From: Streptomyces harbinensis
Lineage (GTDB): Bacteria; Actinomycetota; Actinomycetes; Streptomycetales; Streptomycetaceae
Length of the DNA: 64,000 nt
Direction of reading: 5' to 3'
Assembly (NCBI RefSeq): GCF_900116145.1
Contig: NZ_FPAB01000004.1
Location: 445,635-509,634 of the forward strand
This document shows positions 26,901 to 34,140 of this stretch, one piece after another; within the stretch, counting starts at the first letter, position 1; the number at the start of each line of letters is the position of its first letter. The position numbers were made by a program, and so were the translations under genes. The notes under the pieces are model-generated. The model was given only the letters and a program-made list of their open reading frames with translations, was not told where the DNA came from and did no database searches.

Positions 26901-27237
26901 GTGAGGCGACGATGCGTTCGATACCGGGACGCTGGCCCAGTTCCGCCCACAGCACCCCGCCGGTGAAGGCGCGGGCCGCCCAGCCGGCCATGGCGGTCTT
27001 GCCGTAGCCGCCGCCACCGGCCAGCAGCACCAACGCGTCCGGCCGCAGCGCGTCGGTGATCCTCCGGCCGAGCGCCTCCCGCAGGACGAACCGGGTGGGG
27101 GCGGCGGGCGCCATCCGGGGCAGCGGGGATGGGGCGGGGGCCGGTGGCGGCCGGTGGACGTGCACCGTGTGGGCCTGCACCACATCGCGTGCGCGGCCCG
27201 AGAATTCGTTGCCCGTCTGCCCCTGCTCCCCCTGCAT
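23935..27237 (-). CDS. NB-ARC STAND NTPase with C-terminal WD40 repeats
   Basis: An 1100-residue signal-transducing NTPase. Residues 9-29 carry the actinomycete NEFSGRARDVVQAHTVHVH tag. The NB-ARC core follows: P-loop GGGGYGKT at 74-81, Walker B LLVVDDAW at about 150-157, sensor TTRR at 176-179, the GLPLAL-type GRWPLAL at 218-224, and a winged-helix region with an MHD motif (LQMHDL) at 340-342. A helical linker leads to a beta-propeller of seven or more WD-like blades from about residue 500 to 1090 (AIDLHPTLPLLATVGAEPAL, VHWSPDGRRLALIEEADV, LRWSPSGGELVTADR). STAND proteins of this layout bind ligands on the propeller and oligomerise through NB-ARC. No effector domain is attached, so a partner may act downstream. 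A defence role is plausible but unproven. Confidence 0.9.
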   Translation of the reverse strand: MQGEQGQTGNEFSGRARDVVQAHTVHVHRPPPAPAPSPLPRMAPAAPTRFVLREALGRRITDALRPDALVLLAGGGGYGKTAMAGWAARAFTGGVLWAELGQRPGIERIVASLAELTAALTGSRTQTYADVHAAAGAFRTALAAAENRTLLVVDDAWNADDVRPFLVGEGLTVLVTTRRPGLLDGTEIAVDAMSDDEAVAMLGRGSSTELRPLLDRVGRWPLALAMLRRLVNMDGMTVEEAVTAVLDELDGAGPAALDDLHDPRVERGIARTLELSLMDLPDDASRDHYVSLAAFPEGEMIPYWLLSRLWNLSPLRTRNEARRFVSRSLAQLPHPDGLQMHDLPRETLRRADPPGMAAVSGRLLDALRPADGWHALPPRERGFLHGLAYHLHQAERWAEFAALLRDTRFLTARLSEGGPTALEADLTLYASARPEDDHARELGNFVRQEGHLFTGGGLAATDVAVTLATRLLGRPLALEHADQDLPLRAEHPLPDRDDGMLLRSVSVRKPGGLVTAIDLHPTLPLLATVGAEPALEIYDTDTWESVYAWPGHDWTLIEAVHWSPDGRRLALIEEADVLVTSASPREEIPDDDPEAAHEAYAVSVLNTTTWQKIDVLTVPRQPWDADAPATSWSPDSRSLAVTWGRREVRLWTPGTGTPPEQLTAPDIELSGLYDTLDWHPDHGLIAHATGSEAGDGALVHWAEPHTPAPPTSRRHPDLTGRGHALSWRPGGAGIALACEDLCMVLLPSSGSVTTWERQSDSPACLRWSPSGGELVTADRLSGDTQLQRWAVPQDEAIQHGTPAEPASEPVSVGRGELPQEAVVWRPDGTLITRQDDATLKLWALDSAGAARRPAPRTALQQVMWAPGGEEVAVLAHQDGWYLMDPAQPGRGLLRRVEPHPYTRRDPTQQDAFLREIGELGPEEFSLGGTLVAFAPDERAYAVTGGRRGPLRLVFPGEAERQARLAVDRPLWTGLCFAPTGDRLIGSLRLHGKTMLVPWEFTTDRSDHLVPVRTGGSATGVTPPIESVACLTASDTHLALIADPHLIGLFSLHDLQPICWFRTNAPLHHAAFSPSGGQLAVAGDAGLYLFSVAPLPPGDRT

Positions 27238-27296
27238 GCGCCCCAGTTTCGGCGACCGGTGGCTGCTCCGACAAGCGCCGCAGGGACAGTCGGGCC

Positions 27297-27773
27297 CTAT
27301 CCGTAGCGGCGTATCCGGTCGGCTTCCTCGTCCGTCTGCCGGTCGTACGGGTCCGTGCCGGGGGGCACATTCTCGCGTGCCGGGTCGGGGCCCGGGTCCC
27401 GGTCGGTGTTCGGGTCCGTATTCGGTTCGGTTTCCGGGTCGGGGATCGGCTCCAGGGGCACCGGCACGTCCTCGTCCTCCGCCGGGGGTTGTGTGGCGGG
27501 GAGAACCGGGGAGGGCACCGGGTCGGGGACCGCGCCCGTCGAGGTGCCGATGCCCAGGAGCGCGAGGCCCGCCAGGGCCAGGGCCCCCGCTCCCGCCGCC
27601 GTGGTGAGGGCGGTGCGGCGGCGGCGCAGGCGCCGGCCGCCCGTCACGGCCGCGTCGGTGACGCTGGGCAGCGGCGGTTCGTCGCGCAGCGCGATGTCGA
27701 ACGCGGCGCGTACGGTGGCCGCTTCCTGATCCGTCATGTCGTGACGCACGTCGCGTCTCATGTCGGGGCTCAC
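27297..27773 (-). CDS. Membrane protein, putative anti-sigma partner
   Basis: A 158-residue protein beginning at GTG 27773, four bases overlapping the stop of the sigma gene (GTGA). A short cytoplasmic part (about 1-52, ending GGRRLRRRR) precedes one membrane helix (TALTTAAGAGALALAGLALL). An extracytoplasmic tail rich in Pro, Asp, Glu and Thr follows, then a charged end (DRQTDEEADRIRRYG). The arrangement and coupling are those of membrane anti-sigma proteins accompanying SigE-family factors in Streptomyces. No zinc-binding HxxxCxxC motif is present. The role is inferred from position and topology. Confidence 0.7.
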   Translation of the reverse strand: MSPDMRRDVRHDMTDQEAATVRAAFDIALRDEPPLPSVTDAAVTGGRRLRRRRTALTTAAGAGALALAGLALLGIGTSTGAVPDPVPSPVLPATQPPAEDEDVPVPLEPIPDPETEPNTDPNTDRDPGPDPARENVPPGTDPYDRQTDEEADRIRRYG

Positions 27774-28282
27774 CTCCCGGTCACCTCACTCGGCAGTTCT
27801 GCGACCAGATGCCGCAGCCGGGCCAGGCCCCGGGCGCTCTGGCTCTTCACGGTGCCCGTGCTGACGCGCAGCGCCCGGGCGGTCTGTTCGACGCTCCAGT
27901 CCTCCCAGAACCGCAGCACCAGCACCGCACGGTAGCGGGGCGGCAGCGACATCAGGGCCGTCTGCATCACCATGCGCAGTTCGGGCCCGGCGGGTTCGGG
28001 GGCGGGCGCGTCGGGGAGGTCGGCCACCGTGTTCTCCCGCCACAGTCCCTTGCGCCGCTGGTCGATGAAGGTGCGGGTGAGGATGGTCCGGGCGTACGCC
28101 TCGACGTTGCCGTCCCGGCGGACCCGGGACCAGGAGGCGTACAGCTTCATCAGGGTGGTCTGGGTGAGGTCCTGGGCCTGGTGCCAGTCGCCGCACAGCA
28201 GGTAGGCGGAGCGCCGCAGGTGCGCCTCACGGGCCTCGGCGAACTCCCGGAATTCCCGCTCCCGGCGGACCGCTGCCTTCAT
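27770..28282 (-). CDS. SigE-family ECF sigma factor
   Basis: A 170-residue sigma factor of the actinobacterial SigE (ECF50-type) family. Region 2 opens with REFAEAREAHLRRSAYLLCG and AQDLTQTTLMKLYASW; region 4 contains LPPRYRAVLVLRFWEDWSVE and the ALRVSTGTVKSQSARGLARL helix-turn-helix. ATG 28282 fits the family's usual start and has AAGGTGG upstream; the open frame extends further but that part looks non-coding. Its end overlaps the membrane partner's GTG. A Pro/Glu-rich exported-protein gene diverges from it 186 bases away and could belong to its regulon. Confidence 0.88.
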   Translation of the reverse strand: MKAAVRREREFREFAEAREAHLRRSAYLLCGDWHQAQDLTQTTLMKLYASWSRVRRDGNVEAYARTILTRTFIDQRRKGLWRENTVADLPDAPAPEPAGPELRMVMQTALMSLPPRYRAVLVLRFWEDWSVEQTARALRVSTGTVKSQSARGLARLRHLVAELPSEVTGR

Positions 28283-28468
28283 CCGCACCCACCTTCGCTC
28301 GTTCCGCTCCTCTTCTCTGTACGGGGTGGGGTGCCGGGAAGGTTGCATGCCGGACGGGAGACGGTTGCCACAGCGGCGCCGGGCAACCCGCGTGCGGCGC
28401 GGGCCGTACCTCTTCACACACGGGGGCCACGGCCCCCGCCGGTCCGTTGACTCACTGGGGAGATCCTG

Positions 28469-28957
28469 ATGAACGTTCGTATGCGGCGGGTCCGCCGTAC
28501 GCTGATCGGCCTGGCCGCCGGGGGTGCCCTGGCGGTGGCGGGGTGGGGCGTGGCCTCGGCCGCCCCCGCCGACGGGGAGGGGCCGGCCGCGAGCGAGCGG
28601 GTGGAGCCGGCGCCCGCTCCGGTGGACGAGGTGGCGGAGGAGCCCGAGCAGGACGTCGTCGCGCCTGCCCCGGTTCCGGCGGAGGAGGCTGCCGAGGAGT
28701 CCGAGGTGCCCGAGGTCGCGCCCGCGCCCGTGCCGCCGGTGGACGAGGTGGCGGAGGAGCCCGCGCAGGACCGGGTCGCACCGGACCCGGTTCCGGCCGA
28801 GGAGGAGCCGAGCGAGGTGGCGCCCGCGCCCGTGCCGCCGGTGGACGAGGTCCCGCAGGAGGTGGCGCCCGCGCCCGTGCCGCCGGTGGACGAGGTTCCG
28901 CAGGAGGTCGCTCCCGCGCCCGTCCCGGTGCCCGCCGAGGCCGCGCCGGGGAAGTAG
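28469..28957 (+). CDS. Exported Pro/Ala/Glu/Val-rich repeat protein
   Basis: A 162-residue protein with a signal peptide (RRVRRTLIGLAAGGALAVAG, cleavage likely after VASAA near residue 32). The mature part is almost wholly low complexity, with repeats of the type EVAPAPVPPVDEV; three copies at about residues 84-150 are nearly identical. It is strongly acidic and should be extended and unstructured. It has no anchor, cell-wall motif or catalytic domain, so it may be a secreted spacer or cell-surface polymer. It diverges from the SigE-type sigma gene. I do not recognise a family. Confidence 0.7.
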   Translation: MNVRMRRVRRTLIGLAAGGALAVAGWGVASAAPADGEGPAASERVEPAPAPVDEVAEEPEQDVVAPAPVPAEEAAEESEVPEVAPAPVPPVDEVAEEPAQDRVAPDPVPAEEEPSEVAPAPVPPVDEVPQEVAPAPVPPVDEVPQEVAPAPVPVPAEAAPGK

Positions 28958-29005
28958 ACAGCACCCCGTCCCGTCCCTGACGGCCAGGACCGGGCGGCCC
29001 GCCGC

Positions 29006-30364
29006 CTACCCGCCGCCCCCGCCCACCGCCGGGATGCCCTCCGCACCCAGCGCCCGGTTGATGCCCGCCGCCCAGCTCCGCCCGGCGGTGCTGAGCCGGG
29101 GGCGGGGGACGAGCGGCACGATGTGGCTGTTGAACTGCACCAGCATCAGCTCGTCCCCCGTACGCACCGGGCCGTCCCCGTCCGACACCCGGGGCCAGCA
29201 CAGCGCCTCGCCGGGCCCGAGCGCGGTCAGGGACGGGCCGTGGTCCTCCTCCGCCGTCCGGGGGCGGGGCAGCGGGCCCTCGGGTGTGAGCCGGTAGCGG
29301 CCGGGGGCCGGCAGGCCCGGGCCGAGTCCGGCGGCGCGCCGTGCGTGGACCAGGATCTGGCTGAGCGCGGGGAGTTCGCCGTGGACGGCGCGCGAGGCGG
29401 GCAGTTCCGGCAGCAGCTGGGCCAGGATGTGCAGGCCCAGGACGGGCAGCAGTCCGGCGGCCCGTTCGGCGGCGTGGGTGAGGGAGACCGCGGTGTGGAA
29501 GCGCGGGTTGATGCCGACGGCGAGGACCCGGCTGCCCTCGGTGACCAGGTCGAGCCCGAAGACGCCCCGGTAGCCGCGGGTGCGCAGCACCTCGCCGACC
29601 CGGTACGCCGCTTCGCGCGCCGCCGCGTGTGTTCCGGGTGGCAGGTCGGCCGGTCCGGTCAGCTGGCTGCCGCAGGGGGTGCCGCGGTGCGGGGTCAGCT
29701 CGGGCAGGCCGACCAGCTGGTGGCAGACGGCGGAGACGACGGTGCGGTCGCCGCCCGCGCAGCCGGTGACGGTGAGGGACAGCCCGGGGACGTGCCGGCT
29801 GAGCCGCAGTTCGTGGCCTTCCCAGACGCACAGGGCGCGGACGAGTTCGGGCCGGCTGGCGACGCGGACGGTGCCGCGGCCGAGCAGGTGGTTCTCGCGG
29901 CGCTGGAGGACGGCTCTGGGCCAGCCGGCGGGCCAGTACGCGGCGGAGCCGAGGCGGCCGGTGGCGGGGACGATGACGTGGTCGGGGACGGGGACCCCGG
30001 CCTCGGCCAGCAGCGGCAGGACGTCGATCTTGTCGTCGGCGGCTGCGGTGACGGAGGGTTCGGGGGCGAGCAGCCGGTAGCCGTGGGCGCGGGCCCAGGC
30101 ACGGGCCCGGTCGGCGGCCGGGGTGCCGGTTCCGGGGGCGAACGCGACGGCCACCCGGCGCGGGTCGGTGGCGGGCGGGCCGTCCGGGGGGTGGGGCGGG
30201 GTCGGGCCGGGTGGCTCGTGCCGTATCCGGCGCCATTGAGCGTCGGCCGTCAGGGCGTGGCTGAGGAGGGGCGAGCGGTCCAGCCAGACCGCCTCGTCGA
30301 CCAGTTCCGCCAGCAGCGCGAACCCGGCGCCGGCCGGTACCCCTTCCAGTACGGCCTCTCGCAT
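29006..30364 (-). CDS. ATP-grasp-like protein, orphan
   Basis: A 452-residue cytoplasmic protein. The layout suggests an ATP-grasp ligase: an N-terminal nucleotide-like fold (RRVAVAFAPGTGTPAADRAR), a central Lys/Arg region with PRAVLQRRENHLLGRGTV and a metal-binding end GVFGLDLVTEGSRVLAVGIN followed by PRF, which resembles the family's Asn-Pro-Arg signature. ATG 30364 is preferred because the upstream part of the frame is a simple GC repeat. Substrate and product cannot be predicted. There is no carrier protein or peptide precursor nearby, so links to natural-product chemistry remain speculation. It is not obviously in an operon. Confidence 0.6.
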   Translation of the reverse strand: MREAVLEGVPAGAGFALLAELVDEAVWLDRSPLLSHALTADAQWRRIRHEPPGPTPPHPPDGPPATDPRRVAVAFAPGTGTPAADRARAWARAHGYRLLAPEPSVTAAADDKIDVLPLLAEAGVPVPDHVIVPATGRLGSAAYWPAGWPRAVLQRRENHLLGRGTVRVASRPELVRALCVWEGHELRLSRHVPGLSLTVTGCAGGDRTVVSAVCHQLVGLPELTPHRGTPCGSQLTGPADLPPGTHAAAREAAYRVGEVLRTRGYRGVFGLDLVTEGSRVLAVGINPRFHTAVSLTHAAERAAGLLPVLGLHILAQLLPELPASRAVHGELPALSQILVHARRAAGLGPGLPAPGRYRLTPEGPLPRPRTAEEDHGPSLTALGPGEALCWPRVSDGDGPVRTGDELMLVQFNSHIVPLVPRPRLSTAGRSWAAGINRALGAEGIPAVGGGGG

Positions 30365-30392
30365 CGCGGCCCACCGCCTCCCGACGTCCTCG

Positions 30393-30429
30393 TCCGTCCG
30401 CCCGTCCGTCCGCCCGCCCGTCCGTCCGG
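30393..30429. repeat. CGTC/CGCC-type microsatellite
   Basis: Degenerate 4-base repetition (cgtc, cgcc, cgtc) lies just upstream of the preferred start of the ATP-grasp-like gene on the minus strand. Length change here would alter the leader, not the protein. Confidence 0.7.
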
Positions 30430-30685
30430 CTGTCCGGCCCGGGACCGAGCCGGACGACTGTAGGCACCGCGCCGCCCGCCGGCCGCGGCCGTCCGGGAAC
30501 TTCACCGCGCAAACACCCCGTTCGGGTGAGACCGGCCCGCGCTCGCCCGAACACCGTTACGGATGCCCCGGCGGCGGGAGTTCAACGCCCGCCGGGTGGG
30601 CGATCGGGTGTGCCGCCGGGCCGCGGGCCGGTCGCGGTGCCCGGCTCGGGTGTCCGTTCTTCTCGTTCTTTTCCGGACGGCGTGC

Positions 30686-30780
30686 TAGCCTCGGAATTAG
30701 TTGCAGTTGTGGTTCCCAAGCGTGAAATGCTCCTGTCGCTGCCGGGGTCGTCGATCCCGGTCGGGTAGGGGCTTTTTTGT
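30686..30780 (+). promoter_or_regulatory. Cold-shock gene promoter and structured leader
   Basis: TAGCCT at 30686-30691 is a plausible -10 box. Downstream, 30742-30760 can form a stem (CCGGG...CCCGG with G-U and U-A extensions), followed twelve bases later by a T6 run at 30773-30778, with AT-rich DNA continuing to about 30792. Such long leaders commonly regulate csp mRNA stability and translation by temperature. The hairpin and U-run are too far apart for a classic terminator. Confidence 0.45.
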
Positions 30781-30869
30781 TTTCCGGTTTTCCTCCGGTG
30801 GGGCAATCATCGCGGCGACACGGGGTCGGCAGGGTGCCGGCTCCGGTACTGCCCCGAAGGAGATTTGAC

Positions 30870-31073
30870 ATGGCCAGTGGCACCGTGAAGTGGTTCAACT
30901 CGGAAAAGGGCTTCGGCTTCATCGAGCAGGAGGGTGGCGGCCCCGACGTCTTCGCCCACTACTCGAACATCGCCACCCAGGGTTTCCGTGAGCTTCAGGA
31001 AGGCCAGAAGGTGACCTTCGACGTCGTGCAGGGCCAGAAGGGCCCGCAGGCGGAGAACATCGTCCCTGCCTGA
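30870..31073 (+). CDS. CspA-family cold-shock protein
   Basis: A 67-residue single cold-shock domain. RNP1 (KGFGFIEQ) and RNP2 (VFAHYSNI) are both intact, and the protein starts [16 protein letters not shown] as do Streptomyces CspA-type proteins. It binds single-stranded RNA and DNA and acts as an RNA chaperone. ATG 30870 is preceded by GAAGGAGA. It stands alone between a long leader and a strong terminator, typical of a monocistronic, abundantly transcribed csp gene. Confidence 0.95.
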   Translation: MASGTVKWFNSEKGFGFIEQEGGGPDVFAHYSNIATQGFRELQEGQKVTFDVVQGQKGPQAENIVPA

Positions 31074-31106
31074 TCGCGGACGTTTGCGCGCGCGATGACG
31101 TGCGCC

Positions 31107-31148
31107 GGGCCGGCCCCCAGCATCCTCGGATGCGGGGGCCGGCCCTTT
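31107..31148 (+). terminator. Rho-independent terminator of the cold-shock gene
   Basis: A 12-bp stem GGGCCGGCCCCC (31107-31118) pairs with 31134-31145, with further pairing (GCATCC/GGATGC) inside the loop, and ends in TTT. It lies 33 bases after the stop codon. Confidence 0.85.
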
Positions 31149-31208
31149 GTCGTGCGGTGTGCCGTATCCCCCGTGGGCCCGGCCCGGCCCGGCCCGCGCC
31201 CCGGGCGG

Positions 31209-32426
31209 TCAGGCGGTGGCGGCCCGGGCCGCCGGCGGGGCGAGGTGGCGGAGGAGTTCGGCGGGGGTGAAGGCGTGCTCGACGACCATGGCCGCCGCCC
31301 CGTACACCCCGGCGCGCTCCCCGGCCGCCGACTGGACGATGCGCAGGTCCTGGGTGGCCAGCGGCAGTGACCGCTGGTAGACGACCTCGCGGATGCCCGC
31401 CACCAGGTGTTCGCCGGCCTGGGAGAGCGCCCCGCCGATGACGATCCCGGACGGGTTGAACAGGCTCACGGCCGTGGCGAGGACCTCGCCGATCTGGCGT
31501 CCGGCCTGCCTGATGAGCTTGAGGGTGGTCACCGAGCCGTTCCTGGCCTGGGCCACCACATCGGCGCTGTTCTGCGCCGGCATGCCCAGCTCCGTGAGCC
31601 GTGCCGCCAGGGCGGCGCCGCTGGCCAGGGCTTCCAGGCAGCCGGTGTTGCCGCACCGGCACGGGACGTCGGTCTCGTTCGGCAGCTGGACGTGGCCCAT
31701 GTCGCCGGCCACGCCCTGGGAGCCGCGGTGCAGCCGGCCGTCGGCGATGAGGCCGCTGCCGATGCCGGTGGCGATCTTGACGTAGATCATGTGCTGCCAC
31801 TCGGGCCACTGGGAGCGGTGTTCGCCGAGCGCCATGAGGTTGACGTCGTTGTCGACGAGCACCGTGGTGCCGAGCAGCTGGTGGACGTAGGCGGGGACGT
31901 CGAAGCCGTCCCAGCCGGGCATGATCGGCGGGTTGGTGGGCTTGCCGGAGGCGTGCTCGACGGGCCCGGGCAGGCCGATGCCGATGCCGAGCAGGTCGGT
32001 GCGGTCGCGGCCGGCGGCGTGCAGCAGGGCCTCGCCGTGTTCGCTGACCTGCTTGAGGACGGTCTCGGGTCCGGCCGCGATCTCCAGCGCCAGGTCCTCC
32101 TCGGCCAGCACGGTGCCCGACAGGTCGGTGACGGCGGCCTTGGCGTGGGTGGCTCCGACGTCGGCGGCCAGCACGACTCGCGCGGCGGCGTTGAAGGCGA
32201 AGGCGGACGGGGGCCGGCCGCCGGTGGAGCGGGCGTTGTCGGTCCGGTGGAGCAGCCCGGAGGCGAGCAGGGTGTCCACGCGTTCGGCCACGGCGGAGCG
32301 TCCCATGCCGGTTTCCGCGACCAGTTCGGCGCGGGTGCGCGGGCGGCCGTCCCGCATCAGCCGCAGCAGTACGGCCGCACCGGCCGCCTGCCCGGCCGAG
32401 GGCAGGCCGTCCTCCGCCTCCGTCAT
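31209..32426 (-). CDS. ROK-family transcriptional repressor
   Basis: A 405-residue regulator with an N-terminal winged helix-turn-helix (residues about 8-70: RPRTRAELVAETGMGRSAVA) and a ROK sugar-kinase-like domain. ROK markers are ADVGATHAKAAVTDLSG, the phosphate-binding GIGIGLPGPVEH, the zinc-binding CRCGNTGCLEALASG and the GIVIGGALSQAGEHL region. It is divergent from the sugar ABC operon across 151 bases, so it most likely represses that operon until the transported sugar or a derivative binds. ATG 32426 is preferred (AAGGGCGGGG upstream); an ATG at 32468 would add 14 residues. Confidence 0.9.
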   Translation of the reverse strand: MTEAEDGLPSAGQAAGAAVLLRLMRDGRPRTRAELVAETGMGRSAVAERVDTLLASGLLHRTDNARSTGGRPPSAFAFNAAARVVLAADVGATHAKAAVTDLSGTVLAEEDLALEIAAGPETVLKQVSEHGEALLHAAGRDRTDLLGIGIGLPGPVEHASGKPTNPPIMPGWDGFDVPAYVHQLLGTTVLVDNDVNLMALGEHRSQWPEWQHMIYVKIATGIGSGLIADGRLHRGSQGVAGDMGHVQLPNETDVPCRCGNTGCLEALASGAALAARLTELGMPAQNSADVVAQARNGSVTTLKLIRQAGRQIGEVLATAVSLFNPSGIVIGGALSQAGEHLVAGIREVVYQRSLPLATQDLRIVQSAAGERAGVYGAAAMVVEHAFTPAELLRHLAPPAARAATA

Positions 32427-32541
32427 GGTGAGCCCCGCCCTTCTGTCGTTTCCGGACCGTAAGCGCATGATTCACGATACAACGCAGGGGCCTTACGTCA
32501 TGTACCACCCGATCTTCCCGCACAAACTGCTGCACTTTCTA

Positions 32542-32570
32542 TTGACGCCCGGCAAAAGCCTCTTTACGTT
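32542..32570 (+). promoter_or_regulatory. Promoter of the sugar ABC operon, leaderless geometry
   Basis: TTGACG (32542-32547), a 17-base spacer and TACGTT (32565-32570) form one of the clearest consensus promoters in the window. The ATG at 32578 is 7 bases past the -10 box, so transcription should start at or next to the start codon, and no Shine-Dalgarno is present. Confidence 0.75.
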
Positions 32571-32577
32571 GACGGCC

Positions 32578-34140
32578 ATGACAGGCCCACCGAAGGCGTC
32601 CGGCCCGTCCCCGGCACAGGAACCGGCCACGGACGCAGCCGAACCGCTGCTCGCGATGCACGGCATCGTCAAGCACTTCCCGGGCGTCCGCGCCCTCGAC
32701 GGCATCGACCTGGACGTCCTCCCCGGCGAGGTGCACTGCCTCCTCGGCCAGAACGGCGCCGGCAAGTCCACGCTCATCAAGGTGCTGGCCGGCGCGCACC
32801 AGCCGGACGCCGGCCGCATCCTGTGGCGGGGTGAGGAAGTCCGCTTCCCGCGTCCGCAGGCGGCCCTGGACCGGGGCATCGCGACCATCTACCAGGAACT
32901 CGACCTGGTGGACGGGCTGTCCGTGGCGGAGAACATCTATCTCGGCCACGAGCGCGCCGCCTTCGGCTTCACCGCCCGCCGGGAGATCACCACGGCCACC
33001 GCCGAGCTGCTGAGGCGCCTCGGCCACCCGGAGATGTCGCCGTCCACCGAGGTCGGCGCGCTCTCGGCGGCCGGGAAGCAGATCGTCTCGATGGCCAGGG
33101 CCCTGTCGCACGACGCCCGGCTGATCATCATGGACGAGCCGTCCGCCGTCCTGGACCAGGAGGAGGTCGGACGGCTGTTCACGGTCGTCGCCGATCTCGC
33201 CGCCCAGGGCATCGCGATCATCTACATCTCGCACCGCCTGGAGGAGATCCGGCGGATCGGCGACCGGATCACCGTCCTCAAGGACGGCCGCACCGTCGCC
33301 ACCGGGCTCGCGGCCGCCGACACCCCGACCTCGGAGATCATCCGGCTGATGACGGGGCGCTCCATCGAGTACGTCTTCCCCGAGCGTCCCGGCGTCGCCG
33401 AGGCGGAGCAGCCGGTGCTGGAGGTGGAGAACCTTTCGCGCCCCGGCGAGTTCTCCGATGTCTCCTTCGCGGTGCGCCCCGGGGAGATCCTGGGCCTGGC
33501 GGGTCTGGTCGGCTCCGGCCGCTCGGAGATCCTGGAGACCGTCTACGGCGCCCGCAAGGCCGCGACCGGCACGGTCCGGGTCGGCGGCGAGAAGGTCCGC
33601 GCGGGGCGGGTCGGCTCGGCGATGGCGGCCGGGATCGGCTTCTGTCCCGAGGAGCGCAAGAGCCAGGCGCTGATCCTCTCGGACGCCGTCTACCGCAACA
33701 TCACGCTCGCCTCCCTCTCCCGCTTCCAGCGCGCCGGATTCCTGAACAGCGGCGGCGAACAGGAAGCCGCCGCCGAGCACACCGAGGCGCTGGACGTGCG
33801 CCCGGCCGGGGTGACCCGCCCGGTGGGCAATCTGTCCGGCGGCAATCAGCAGAAGGTGGTGCTCGCCCGCTGGTTGCTGCGCGGCTGCCGCGTGCTGTTG
33901 CTGGACGAGCCCAGCCGGGGCGTGGACGTCGGCGCCCGCTCCGAGATCTACGCCCTCATCCGCGAACTGTCGGCGCAGGGCATCGCCGTGGTGATCGTCT
34001 CCAGCGAGATCGAAGAGGTCATCGGACTCTCCGACCGGGTGCTGGTGATCGCCGACGGACGGGTCGTCGCCGAGGCGGCGGCCGATGACATCGACGAGCA
34101 CCGGGTGCTCGATCTCGTAATGGAAGGTGATGCGGCGTGA
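32578..34140 (+). CDS. Sugar ABC transporter ATPase (RbsA/MglA type)
   Basis: A 520-residue ATPase with two fused nucleotide-binding domains. Domain 1 has Walker A GQNGAGKST, a signature region ALSAAGKQIVSMARAL and Walker B ARLIIMDEPSA. Domain 2 has the degenerate P-loop GLVGSGRSE, the signature NLSGGNQQKVVLARWL and Walker B LLLDEPSRGVDVGA. This tandem form powers monosaccharide importers such as those for ribose, galactose and inositol. The start at 32578 lies directly after a -10 box, suggesting a leaderless mRNA. The gene overlaps the permease gene by GTGA. Substrate is probably a sugar or cyclitol; none can be named from the ATPase. Confidence 0.95.
   Translation: MTGPPKASGPSPAQEPATDAAEPLLAMHGIVKHFPGVRALDGIDLDVLPGEVHCLLGQNGAGKSTLIKVLAGAHQPDAGRILWRGEEVRFPRPQAALDRGIATIYQELDLVDGLSVAENIYLGHERAAFGFTARREITTATAELLRRLGHPEMSPSTEVGALSAAGKQIVSMARALSHDARLIIMDEPSAVLDQEEVGRLFTVVADLAAQGIAIIYISHRLEEIRRIGDRITVLKDGRTVATGLAAADTPTSEIIRLMTGRSIEYVFPERPGVAEAEQPVLEVENLSRPGEFSDVSFAVRPGEILGLAGLVGSGRSEILETVYGARKAATGTVRVGGEKVRAGRVGSAMAAGIGFCPEERKSQALILSDAVYRNITLASLSRFQRAGFLNSGGEQEAAAEHTEALDVRPAGVTRPVGNLSGGNQQKVVLARWLLRGCRVLLLDEPSRGVDVGARSEIYALIRELSAQGIAVVIVSSEIEEVIGLSDRVLVIADGRVVAEAAADDIDEHRVLDLVMEGDAA

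Larger units (their letters stand above)
30365..30869. other. Non-coding stretch: CG-rich simple repeat plus cold-shock promoter and leader
   Basis: No convincing gene. 30390-30432 is a short simple repeat of CGTCCGTCCGCC-type units upstream of the ATP-grasp-like gene. 30661-30869 holds a probable promoter and a roughly 180-base leader ahead of the cold-shock gene. Confidence 0.55.

Noticed and set aside
30742..30778. Hairpin and T6 run read as a terminator
   Set aside because: The T-run begins twelve bases after the stem, and the position between the promoter and the csp start suits a leader element better.
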